Shown here: one piece after another, positions 31,853 through 41,699 of the stretch | Layout: each line of letters begins with the position of its first letter | How positions within the stretch are numbered: position 1 is the first letter of the stretch | Assembly: GCA_016169945.1 (NCBI GenBank) | Contig: JADLSH010000279.1 | Coordinates: 186,001-250,000, forward strand | Direction of reading: 5' to 3' | Length of the DNA stretch: 64,000 nucleotides | DNA from: Trachythela sp. YZ-2020 | Lineage: Eukaryota; Cnidaria; Anthozoa; Malacalcyonacea; Clavulariidae | The notes under the pieces: generated by a model | Seen by the model: only the letters and a program-made list of their open reading frames with translations | The model's database searches: none | Told to the model about the DNA's origin: nothing | Translations under genes and position numbers: made by a program

Positions 31853-32488
31853 ATATACAGCTATTTCAATTAAGGTTGTCGCCGAGCAAAGCGGATACGA
31901 GCGCGAAAGGCTTGCTGGGAATCACTAAAATATTAATGGACCAAGAATTTGACAAACCTCAATGGATTCCTAAGAAATTAGCAATAATAATTTCAAAGTA
32001 GAAACATATTAAATGTTTTTGTTCTTTGTGGATAATTCCTTTGAGACGTTTTTATGCATCAGTGGCTCAGAGCTGTGAATGAATCAAGGTGGCATTTATG
32101 ACTGACATACAATTTTGTGATGGAACATGTTCGAGGCATTTTCCACTACGCTATAGCGACAGGAGTCACGAATAATCATAAGTTTTGCAGCACGTTTAAT
32201 TGCAAATTGGTATACAGGGTGTATAAAAAACAAACCTTTCGAAATTAACATATTCTTAACCATAAGATTTGATACCCTTGGGAATTTAAAATGCCTTCTA
32301 ATCGTATGAGTAGCATAAAGTTTTGTACTTAAGAACAATATGTTAATTTCTTAGGAATCCACTAATCCACTGAGGTTTGTCAAATTCTTGGTCCATTCAT
32401 TTTTTGGCGATTCCCAGCAAGCCTTTCGTGCTCGTATTCGACTTTTCCGCTTTGCTCGGGGACAACCTTAATTGAAATAGCTGTATAT
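31853..32488. mobile_element. Non-autonomous TIR element, about 635 bp
   Basis: Inverted repeats of about 130 bp: ATACAGCTATTTCAATTAAGG at 31855 pairs with CCTTAATTGAAATAGCTGTAT ending about 32486; inner blocks GAGCAAAGCGGA and GGACCAAGAATTTGACAAACC also pair. The interior has no transposase but carries TATACAGGGTGTATAAAAAAC near 32211, the start of a separate MITE-like end. TSD unclear in the AT-rich flank. Confidence 0.8.
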
Positions 32489-32514
32489 GTATATTAACAA
32501 ACTACTCACTGAAA

Positions 32515-32785
32515 TATCATCAGATGAAGAATCGTTTCAAAGTGCCTCACAGCAATACCAGCAAGCCCTTCAGAACAGTGGTTACAAACATCAACTAAAG
32601 TATAAGCACCCTCTAAATCAAACAGCCACTCAAACTCAAACCAGAAATCAGCGTAAATGAAATATTATATGGTATAAACCGCCTTCTAGTAAAAATGTTT
32701 CAACAAATATTGGACAAACATTTTTGGAAATTATTGACGATGAGTTCCCCCCAGGATATGCCTTGCACAAAATTTTCAACTGCAA
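32515..32785 (+). pseudogene. Penelope RT C-terminal fragment
   Basis: ALQNSGYKHQLKYKHP leads, after a stop, to NIIWYKPPSSKNVSTNIGQT and FLEIIDDEFPPGYALHKIF, the same block as NIWFNPPFSKNVRTNVAR in the 30-kb copy. It stops abruptly and LINE sequence follows, so it marks a fusion or nested insertion. Confidence 0.75.
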
Positions 32786-32789
32786 CACC

Positions 32790-33362
32790 ATTCATTTTTC
32801 AACATCAAATTCCAAGTTATTAGAATATCGAAAAAGAAAACAGAAAGTGACGTACATTACAATTTGGAAGGTAAAGAACTAGAATGTGTCTCCACTGTTA
32901 AAGACCTTGGTGTGACCATATCACATGATTTATCCTGGTCAAAACATATAGAACTGACTGGCCAAAGCCAACAAAACACTAGGAATGATAAAGAGACTGT
33001 CTAAGGAGTTGACTGATGTACGAATCAGGAAAATGTTGTATCACGCTCTCGTAAGGCCCAAATTAGAATATGCTAGTAACCTATGGTCACCTTATATGGT
33101 AAAGCATCGGGCACTAATCGAGAATATCCAGTGAAGGGCAACAAAATTTATCCTCAACTATCCACAGCAGCTGACATATGCAGAAAGACTCGTTGCAACT
33201 AACCTTCTCCCACTTGAGTTCAGAAGAAACATCTCAGATTTAACTTTTGTTTTTAAATCTAGAACTGGTATAATCGCTACTGATGTGAACAATTTTTTAA
33301 GTACTTTCGAACCTGGCTATAGATCACGCAATTATGATGACAACAACTATAATCTCTTAGTC
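32790..33362 (+). pseudogene. LINE (CR1/Jockey-like) RT C-terminal part, 5' side
   Basis: After a degraded start come TLGMIKRLSKELTDVRIRKM, LYHALVRPKLEYASNLWSPY, a stop near RATKFIL, then LLPLEFRRNISDLTFVFKSR and a VNNFLSTFEPGYRSRNYDDN block up to the insertion at 33362. This is the typical post-palm region of CR1/Jockey-group non-LTR RTs. The rest resumes at 38797. Confidence 0.82.
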
Positions 33363-33368
33363 AAACAT

Positions 33369-33612
33369 TATGGCGCTTTTTTAGGTTCAAAATACAAATA
33401 GATGAATTTGTCGAAATCGTTTCCTAATGTTTTGGGTATTTGACGAATTTATATTAATTTAACGATCTTGCAAATTCGGTAGTTCCTGAATTTGTCAAAA
33501 TTTACATGAATTCCTTGATCGTATAAATTTGTCGATTATATAAATTCCTCGATTATATAAATTCCTCGATTGTATAAATTCCTCGATTTGTATAAATTCG
33601 TCGACAATGCTT
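33369..33612 (+). repeat. Left TIR of the HECT element
   Basis: Starts TATGGCGC; from about 33535 it contains repeated TATAAATTCCTCGATT units. Matches 38564-38790 in reverse complement with small length differences in the repeat block. Confidence 0.9.
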
Positions 33613-33959
33613 TTCCACTATAGGAAGAATTACAGTCATATGGGGCCAATTCCAATGGAGTCTGATGAAGGAAATGTGACAGTTCCAGCCACATCAAGCC
33701 CATTATCACATGAAAGGCACGAGGAGCTTGTTCAATTAATTAACCCACTCCGGCAAAGTAATAACTATGGAATCGATATTCTTATGGATGTTTTGGCTTT
33801 TCTTCAGAACTCCATTTAGAAATATATGCCCTATATATCAACATAACAAAGAAAACACACCAGTTAATGTATTAATAACAAGCTGCATCGTTCAATTAAC
33901 CGCGGAGTCCATGGTAACATGCTCAGATGGCGATATTAATCAGCAACGTATTATGGCGT

Positions 33960-34530
33960 ATTAAACGAGGGGCCAGCATCATCCTTTATAACAGCTCTAA
34001 GTGCTTCTTTGAAAACATCATAAAACTGAACATCATTGGGCAAATGCAATGACTTAAGGCAAGCAGAGCCAAAAATTTCTCCATTTGATGTATCAAACCT
34101 AACATCAATTGATTGCAAAGCAGCCACACTGACAGTACCAGTAGTGAAGGACAAAAACTCTTCCAGCTCTAAAAATGACAAAGAATTAGCAGGGGTTTTT
34201 TCAGGAAAATAATGAATATTAAACATATGGAGTTCTCACTCTCACCTTGTTCACTACTTTCATCTATAAAATGGAGAAGCATGTGCTTTACTACATGGTC
34301 TCCAGGTGACTGAGGAAATTTCAATTTACTTTTGACAAGGTCAGCGTTGACAGACCCCAGACCCTTCTGTCCAAATGAACATTGGTGCCATTATTTCTGG
34401 TTGATCTCTTATGGCTTCCAAGAGACCATTAATTTTTAGACCATCTCTTAATTGATCCAGACAAACTTTACGTTTGTTCAAAATTGAAGTGGCACAAGAC
34501 ACACTGAGCAATTTCATTCTTGTTCTGAAG
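33960..34530 (-). CDS. HECT-like gene: HECT middle and catalytic C-lobe
   Basis: The frame 34530-34341 gives RKVCLDQLRDGLKINGLLEA, then after a one-base shift KLKFPQSPGDHVVKHMLLHF to donor AAG|GTGAGAG near 34248. The last exon (about 34195-33961) gives EEFLSFTTGTVSVAALQSID and SACLKSLHLPND. The Cys in ACLKSLHLP lies where HECT ligases have the thioester-forming Cys, so the active site appears kept. Stop near 33963, just inside the left TIR. Small frame errors remain, so activity is plausible, not shown. Confidence 0.72.
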
Positions 34531-34629
34531 CTAAGGGAAAAAACAAGTTTGAGATAATGGAACCAGTTACATGAATACTTCAATCTATGTTCATTTTTAA
34601 ACTGCTTTCTGACTAAAATGTTACAGTGC

Positions 34630-35233
34630 TTACAGATAAGATCGATGTACTCCCAATGTCAGAAAGTATGTTTATGAAACAGCTATCCCCATTTAGAGTA
34701 TCCACATCCATCTTGGAAGTTGCATTGATAACCTTTTGAAGAAAAATATAGCATATTTCACCCACATAAGCGCCAATGCGCCCTGATAAAACTCCCTACT
34801 GACACCCCCTGTATCAATTGGTGGCTGGTTAGCAAGTGATACTCGTAAAGGACGAGATGCATGAAATGTTGGATCTTTGTATATGGTTAGAGCATCAGAT
34901 AACATGTCATTTGCATCAGTAGAAACTCTTAGGCAAGGCCCATTCATCTTCTTTCCTAGGCTCTTAATTATAGATGAAATGTCTAAAAAAGTTACAAAAT
35001 GGATGATTTATTAACAATGACAGAAGAAATTAGATCGATATTCCAAGAGTAATTGCCATTAGTTGCATCAGAGAAAGGCTTGCTATAACTTTTACTATGT
35101 TTCTTGCTATTCTATGTTTCACAAATTTCAGCAGCTTACCTGCAGTCCCAGTGTTTTGGGGTTGTGACAGGATTGCGGCCAGTGAACGATTCAACTCCTC
35201 ATCATCACTGCTATCACCAATATTAAACAACTC
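34630..35233 (-). CDS. HECT-like gene: acidic exon and HECT N-lobe
   Basis: 35233-35141 encodes ELFNIGDSSDDEELNRSLAA, resembling a ubiquitin-interacting helix, ending at GCAG|GTAAGC. The next exon (about 34983-34630, acceptor TTTTTAG) starts the HECT domain: LRVSTDANDMLSDALTIYKD, then PLRVSLANQPPIDTGGVSRE, the family's substrate-independent N-lobe entry. A frame change near 34740 leads to GDSCFINILSDIGS. Confidence 0.7.
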
Positions 35234-35247
35234 TAAAATGAACCAAT

Positions 35248-36155
35248 TATTAACCCATTGATTTAAGCCACAATGTGCCCTATTTATATTTTTTTACTTG
35301 ACAAACGCCAGACGGTTTTACTTGTCAATGGGGAAGCTCTGGGGCTTAATGGGTTATTATTATGTCTTCTTACAATATATGAGATCATACGGTATAACAA
35401 CAGTACTGATTAGTTCATTCAGTACCATCGAGACGGGGATAGGTAGGGTAATTACCCCAGGGCCAAAAGGGGCCCGGAGGCAAGTTGCGGAAACAAGAGT
35501 TACAACGTTAAGATTTAAAAAATTAGGACCTGTGCCTGGGACCAAAATTTACCTTGTGTGGTTAGGTTAAAATTTTTGGTGATGGGGGGGGGGGAAGACA
35601 AGCTTGGATGGAAATATTGTTCCAGGGCATGTTTTGGCTCTCGAACGGCCCTGAGCTGGTTCATTACCAATGTTGTGTGAAATAGTAGCCTCTGCTGTAA
35701 CATGCCTTCCCCCATGTAACATGCTCACTGACTTCTTGCTTTTGAAAATTATCCATCACTACAAAAAAAACTGATGCAAATATACTGTATGTTTCAAGAA
35801 GATTATTTAACCAAAAACTTAATTGACGGGAATTTCACCTCAGGCGTGTTATATTGGAAACAAACATAATTAAATTATGCTTCAAAAAGAATAATTTTAA
35901 TTAACCCATTATTAAGTGGCAGAGCTTCCCCACTGACAAGTAAATTCATCTGGCATTAGACAAGTAAAAAAAAACTAAGTACCAGGCGCACTGGGGCGCA
36001 TTGCTGCCTAATGGGTTAACTAGAGACATTGTCAGATTGTTTGGTTAACCTTTAAGCGGCAGAACTTCCCCACTAACAAGTAAAATCATCTGGCGTTAGA
36101 CAAGTGAAAAAAATAAGTAGGGCGCACAGGGGGCGCATTGCCGACTGAAGGGTTA
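35248..36155. repeat. Three copies of a short TTAACCCATT repeat in introns
   Basis: Copies at about 35248-35353 (opposite orientation), 35899-36019 and 36033-36155 share GAGCTTCCCCACTGACAAGTA-like and TCTGGCRTTAGACAAGT motifs and end in TTAACCCATTA/TAATGGGTTAA. Weaker relatives appear near 47145-47180 and 61960-62045. Confidence 0.75.
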
Positions 36156-36165
36156 ATGTTTTACC

Positions 36166-36818
36166 TTGTTCTAAAACAATGTCAACAGCTTTATTAATAT
36201 TGCCTGCAGCTTCTATGCACGCTGTATTCAATACATCACTGTCAGTTCCAGGAAATATATTTTTCAAGGTTGCAATTTTCTCTGAAAATATGAATTAAGC
36301 AAACTATAATATAGCTAACTAAAGATTTATAGCTTGTTTTTGACATACAGCATTCAGCTAAACACATATCTAAAATTGAATTTAGACTGTACTGTACTTC
36401 AGCAAACTTTTGTGTTGGAGGGGAAAGCAAATTTTGTGAACTGTTGTTACTAAAAACAGTAAAAAAGCTTTTGTAATCCAACAGATAATTGAATGTCACT
36501 GTTGTTAAATTAATATTTAACTTTATAGTTACCTTGATCAACGAAGCTCTGTTCTGATTGCATGTAATCAATTATTGAAGCTTGCATTGGACCATCACAT
36601 TCACCACTAAAAATGCACATAACACAATGTCAAATTTTTGCTAGGCAAGATGTTGTTCACACATTCACATTGTGGTACTCACCACCAATCAACTTACCGA
36701 GTGTTGGTTGCTGCCTGGATGGACCACCACCACATACTTGCTGGTGATCCCTCATTATAGACATAGCTATTTCTTCATTGCAGTTCACACATGCAACTTT
36801 GGGTGAATTATGCAATTC
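36166..36818 (-). CDS. HECT-like gene: zinc finger and CUE-like exons
   Basis: Three small exons with good splice sites. 36818-36698 encodes CVNCNEEIAMSIMRDHQQVC, a C2HC finger, with donor CG|GTAAGT. About 36606-36536 encodes MQASIIDYMQSEQSFVDQ. 36281-36166 encodes IFPGTDSDVLNTACIEAAGN and AVDIVLEQ, a CUE/UBA-like helical domain that in relatives binds ubiquitin. A ubiquitin-binding module before a HECT domain fits a ubiquitin ligase. Confidence 0.7.
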
Positions 36819-37698
36819 CTATAGAGTCAATAATTTTTTTAAATAATTTTCAGACATTAATTATAATTATGCTTTGAAGTATATATTTCTTGTAACTACA
36901 GGTTTTAGTAAACAATTAGGTAAATAACCTCATTCACCTTCGTGGTTTTAGTGATTTTTTAGCAATGTTTGCTATTTTTCGGTCTAAATTAAAGGTGCTT
37001 CAAATCAACAATTTTAATGTTTGAAGAAAACAAACTATTTTGTTAAGTCAGGCATGTAATAGGCTATAATTGGACAAAGTTTCAGAATTTTAGATTTTAG
37101 GCTGATTTCCGACTTTGCTCGATCCTTACTGCAGTTACAACTTACATGTACAAAATTTTGTTATAGATGGCATAAACTATTTTTAGCTGAAACCAAGAAC
37201 TGCAGTCAATATATACAGTTTCCGGGTGTTGATTTCAAGCACGAACGGCCAATGCCATTCTTAACTGCCCATGTTGACAAAAAGGGCGCATGATTAAGCT
37301 CTCTATTATCGGGCATCCAGCCTGATATTAGAGAAATCTGGCCGGATAATAGCCAATCGATTGGGTCATTCCAGAAAACATCCATACCTGCCCCACGGAG
37401 GAAATTTGAAGTTAATCCCCCTACCCCCTTCGGATGTCCTAATACACTTACTATTATCAAAAAGAAACTTGTATACCCTTCCCCTCCGGATGGCACAAAT
37501 TTCCTCTGTGGGGGGAGTATGGATCTTTTTAGGAACAACCCCATTATATCGCTACGACAACTGACTGTATGATGATATCTGGAGCTCAGCACCCCTATAT
37601 TTGTGCAATGTTCCATCTCTCACCTTATGAAAATATTTTGACCATCTACACTCATTTTATTAATATTTTCTCAGAACAAATATACATGTACTCCCTAC

Positions 37699-38422
37699 CT
37701 GTGTCGGTTCAGTGACATCATTCAAATTTATGTCCTTTTGGAGGGGTCTCAAGTACCCTTTTGCCTGCCCAAGAGCACTTTTCAAAAACTTAACATCATA
37801 TCCACCACGAGGGCAAGGTACATTGATCAATGTTTTAGAACTTCCATCTGACGTACGCAATATTTCATAGCCGCCACCCTTCAGAAGGTTGGGATAGGTT
37901 TCCAAGAACTTTTCGTGTACATGGGCTGCATTGCCGTTTTTCAAGAACGTTATCTGCTGTTCTCCCATTCCAGATAGACTTAAGCTGATTTTTTCTGCAG
38001 CATTTGGAGGACAGGACTGATTGACTCTGCTCAGGCAAACAAATACCTTAGAGAAAGTGTTTTTTGCCGGGGTTTTGTTTGGATACGGTGCAGTCATGTT
38101 TCGAGCACTGGAACGTGTAACATACGATTGCCTATTTCTATTGGTAGATGCTGGTGGGCGATAACCAAACAGGCGATGATGCTCTGACAAGGCCGTTAAC
38201 ATAGATGATGTCGAGGGAAGAGCCGTAGACGTAGTAGTTGGAGTTTGGAGTATTAACCTGGCTGGACGAACTTGAAGACTGAGCAGAAAGGGCGGGAATT
38301 GGCGTTGAAATTTGAGCTGTAGCTGGCGTTGAAATTTGAGCTGAAACTCCAGAAGGTGTAGAAACGATACTGTTGGCGGCTGATATAAGCCTTTCAGCAC
38401 AATCTCTTAAAATATTTTCCAT
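37699..38422 (-). CDS. HECT-like gene, first exon
   Basis: I choose the ATG at 38422 (MENILRDCAERLISAANSIV). A Ser/Thr/Ala/Pro-rich stretch follows (repeat AQISTPATAQISTP), then after a one-base frame change near 38240 a conserved block: FVCLSRVNQSCPP, LLKGGGYEILRTSDGSSK and LRPLQKDINLNDVTEPTQ, ending at donor CAG|GTAGGG (37699/37698). Such N-terminal blocks recur in multi-copy HECT-like genes of aquatic invertebrates. The role of this part is not known to me. The exon begins next to the right TIR, so transcription probably starts there. Confidence 0.68.
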
Positions 38423-38563
38423 TTTTAGCGCGTAAATATCATTCATAAACACGTGAGGAGATCATGTGGCGAACAATTGAAAAGAAAACAGGAAGTGCTT
38501 GCTTGGCAAGATTATACTTCATGTAACTATATTCATATTGAATAGCCTGCGGTGCAAGGTCGC

Positions 38564-38790
38564 AAAGCATTGTCGACAAATTTATATAATCGACGAATTT
38601 ATACAATCGAGGAATTTATATAATCGACGAATTTATACAATCAAGGAATTCAGGTAAATTTCGACAAATTCAGGAACTACCGAATTTGCAAGATCGTTAA
38701 ATTCATATAAATTCGTCAAATACCCAAAACATTAGGAAACGATTTCGACAAATTCACCTATTTGTATTTTGAACCTAAAAAAGCGCCATA
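38564..38790 (-). repeat. Right TIR of the HECT element
   Basis: Mirror of the left TIR, ending GCGCCATA before the TSD AAACAT. The gene's ATG lies about 140 bp inside it and reads inward. Confidence 0.9.
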
Positions 38791-38796
38791 AAACAT

Positions 38797-38965
38797 AAAC
38801 AAGATTACTTTAGAAATTCATTCTTTATTAGATCAGTTAAACTATGGAACGCTCTACCTTCTACAATCAAAGCTTCAAATTCCCTTCCTGCATTCAAGAA
38901 TAACCTTCAAACGTTATACACATCCAAACTGTCTACGTACATGCCTCCGGGCTCGACATAGGTTG
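38797..38965 (+). pseudogene. LINE RT C-terminus, 3' side of the insertion
   Basis: KQDYFRNSFFIRSVKLWNAL completes the LINE protein and ends in STYMPPGST and a stop at about 38961. It is in the same frame as the left part once the HECT element and one TSD (AAACAT, two codons) are removed. The 3' UTR runs to about 39150 and ends in AATAAAAATAAAATAACA, a CR1/L2-like short tail. Confidence 0.85.
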
Positions 38966-39159
38966 TAAATAGGTTTTAATAATTTAATGCATGTGTGTTG
39001 CTCCGTATCATTAGGGGTCAGGTATCAATTGGGACGAAAATCCTGTTCCTTTCTCCTGTCACAATTATGTACGTCCGTTAACCTAATCGTTGTTTTAGTT
39101 ATGGTATTGTAAATGAGTTAATTTGTGACAAACCAATAAAAATAAAATAACATAAGCTA

Positions 39160-39545
39160 CAGTTGCATGCCCAATATAAAGCAAACAATCGATGGACATA
39201 ACAAGACGAAGTTGTCCCAAACCGTGCTTAAAACTGATGATAATGACGCATGTAACTGCAGGACCAAGAACGAATGCCAGATGCCAAAAAAGTGCTTAAC
39301 TGAGTCTGTCGTATACCAAGCTACAATTACCACTAAAGACAACAGACCTCGAGAAACACATGTTGGACTTACTGATAACTCATTTAAAACTAGGTTTAGG
39401 AATCACAAAACGTCATTCAACTCACTTAAGATGAGGAACGCTACAGAACTAAGCAAATATATCTGGAACTTAAAGGATAGCAATGTTCATTACTGCCTGA
39501 TGATTCTTTTACAGATGAAACAGCCTGTTGCAGACAAGTTTTGAG
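39160..39545 (+). pseudogene. Penelope GIY-YIG fragment
   Basis: CNCRTKNECQMPKKCLTE, then VVYQATITT, THVGLTDNSFKTRFRNHKTS and ELSKYIWNLKD: linker and first half of the endonuclease. The first Tyr/Gly block reads HVGL instead of YIG, so the catalytic motif has mutated. It ends in the inverted Penelope end repeat (39495-39560). Confidence 0.82.
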
Positions 39546-39699
39546 GTAAGCGAAAATCTATAATTTGCTCTAACTATATGTTGTCGAGCACTCTTTGCGT
39601 TTTGTAGACCTAAACCTACATGTATATATATATATATAAATAAATAAGTACTTCGATAATTTCTATCAGACAGTGCTCAATACTATTGTAGAGCGGTGA

Positions 39700-39947
39700 T
39701 ATTAATAAGGTTCGGAGTCTTTAAATTCTTGGTTGATTCATTTATTACTCTACAATATTGTTTTAGTCCAAGACCTCTACTCGTCAAGTGATTACTGAAT
39801 GAATATAACAGTTGAGTGTGCGCACTCCAACTGTTATATTCATTCAGTAATCACTCCTGACGAGTGAGGTCTTTGAACCTCACGACACAATATTGTAGAG
39901 TAATAAATGAATCAACCAAGAATTTAAAGACTCCGAACCTTATTAAT
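39700..39947. repeat. Long hairpin next to Penelope pieces
   Basis: ATTAATAAGGTTCGGAGTCT at 39700 pairs with AGACTCCGAACCTTATTAAT... reading to 39947. Arms of about 120 bp meet near 39823 (TAACAGTTGAGTGTGCGCACTCCAACTGTTA). TA tracts flank it at about 39625 and 39948. Confidence 0.88.
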
Positions 39948-40059
39948 ATATATATATATATACATATATTATATAGTTAGAGCAAATTATAGATTTTCGC
40001 TTAGCTCAAAACTTGTCCACAACAGCCTGTTTGCGTTTCTTAGACCTAAACCTACACGT

Positions 40060-40625
40060 ATATCGGTTGTGAACTCTTGTTTACGTTTAATTTGATTGAA
40101 AAAGTGGAAAGTGTAATAAAACGTATGAGATGGAAAGCTAATTTCTTTCTTAAAAACTTAAAATGTGAAAACCAAAACAACCATTTCGGCCTTGCGTCCA
40201 ACAAAACACCTCCTTCTATTCCGGAAATGAAACCTTTCAAAGACAACCTTATAAAACTAATCGAAAATTTACAATTTCGTCCATATAGGAACCAATTTCA
40301 GAAATCTTTGACTAACGATCTAAAGATAATCAATTCGTCTCCCAACATTTTCATTTTTGAAAACAAAACTAGGAATATTTATGAAACCTCGCTCGACACA
40401 TACAACAAGCTCTCATATGACAACATCACAAAAACATATAAGCATGGAACCGAGGACACTATAGATGAAATTGTTCAGAACTAAAAAACATTTCGAACAA
40501 TTTAGGAATCCGCGACAGAATTGAAAAGAAAATTTTGAAAACAATCCAAAATGCCGATTAATTAATCCCGCTAAAAGCGAATCCGGAAACATAAGCAAAG
40601 TTATTTTGGACAAAATTCATTCTAA
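40060..40625 (+). pseudogene. Penelope RT N-terminal fragment
   Basis: NLIEKVESVIKRMRWKANFF, PEMKPFKDNLIKLIENLQFR, then NIFIFENKTRNIYETSLDTY and DNITKTYKHG form the conserved N-terminal region that precedes the Penelope RT fingers. After the stop at about 40482 degraded homology continues (NPAKSESGNISKVIL-type) to about 40620. A near-identical piece lies inverted at 54790-55035. Confidence 0.78.
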
Positions 40626-40726
40626 TTTGAGAGACGGCACGGAAATTTGTGAGTTAGTAGGCGTGAGTTAGTAAACCACCTGAGTAAGAAATTTGGCAAA
40701 GAAAGCAGTATGAGCACTCTGGCCTC

Positions 40727-41147
40727 AAGACACTTCGCACATGTCTGGATGCGCATGTGTCTCAGTATTGTATCACATGCGCTTGGTGAGAGCAAGAATA
40801 TGGTGTATACATAGGAAGTCACTCGAGTGCTCAAATGACCACAAGGGAAGTGAGCTTTGCATTATCACTAGTAAAAACCATTAGCTTTGTCAGAGTGCTC
40901 AACAACACCAAAGTGAAGAAGTGTAAATGGTACAATCTTGCATGTTTTGGCATCCAATGCCTCGTCAGTGCAGCTTGGTACACGTCTATACATGAGATGT
41001 CAACTGTATTTATACACATGAGCTTACTCTCACCAAGTGCATGTGGTACAACACAGTGACATCAACACATCTAGACATGGGCAAAGTGTTATGGAGCCAG
41101 AGTGCTTAAATGACCACAGGGGAAGTGAGCTTGGCATTATTGCTATA
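40727..41147. repeat. Mosaic of direct and inverted repeats
   Basis: 40827-40877 and 41097-41147 are direct copies (AGTGCTYAAATGACCACARGGGAAGTGAGCT). 40728-40797 and 41018-41085 are inverted copies around CACATGYRCTTGGTGAGAG. It sits between Penelope fragments and has no gene. Confidence 0.7.
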
Positions 41148-41149
41148 TA

Positions 41150-41699
41150 TATATATACATACATAGAGCATATATATATACCGTGAAGGCTGGATGCAAG
41201 TCATATACAACTTGTATCCTATAAGTTCAGGTGATGCAGGATTTTAGCCCCCCCCCCCCCAAGAAAATTCACCCAGGGCCTGTGGGCAAAATCTCTTGAA
41301 TCTCGTCCCCCTAGGAAACTCGCCCTCCTTGGCTCCATTAGGAAATCTAAAAACAAAACAATTGCAAGTCCAAAAGAGTGTTAATTAGATTTATTTTTAA
41401 GCATATACAACTGGCGGTATGCACAGAGCCACTCACTTAGTATCACAAAATATTTGCATACAAAATATTTAGCATAACTATTGCCGTATATTGGTCACTT
41501 ATCCTATTTGGCTCGTCATACCGTATAAATATTACGCTCAATAATAGCATTTAACTATAGAATATAATTCAGAAAACTTTGTTATAATATGAATAACTAT
41601 TTATTTCTTCAATACAGTAATGATAATACAGATAAATAGAGTATTGATAGTCGAAATAAATATAATATAATCCCGGATAATCCGTCAAACCTTTTTGGG
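41150..41699. other. Spacer, no gene recognised
   Basis: It includes a C10 run near 41251 and a short palindromic AT-rich tract. Confidence 0.4.

Larger units (their letters stand above)
33369..38790. mobile_element. TIR transposon carrying a HECT-like gene, 6-bp TSD
   Basis: Ends TATGGCGCTTTTTTAGGTTC and its reverse complement belong to inverted repeats of roughly 230-240 bp (33369-33612; 38564-38790). The exact 6-bp TSD AAACAT lies at 33363-33368 and 38791-38796. The inner part of each TIR is a small array of ATAAATTCSTCGATT-type subrepeats. The interior is filled by one minus-strand gene and no transposase is visible, so movement would need an enzyme from elsewhere. The 6-bp TSD and TAT terminus recall IS3EU-type elements, but this is only a weak pointer from memory. 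Confidence 0.9.

Noticed and set aside
33369..38790. Firm assignment of the HECT element to the IS3EU superfamily
   Set aside because: A 6-bp TSD and TAT end fit what I remember of that group, but no transposase is present to confirm it; Polinton is unlikely because capsid, polymerase and integrase genes are absent.
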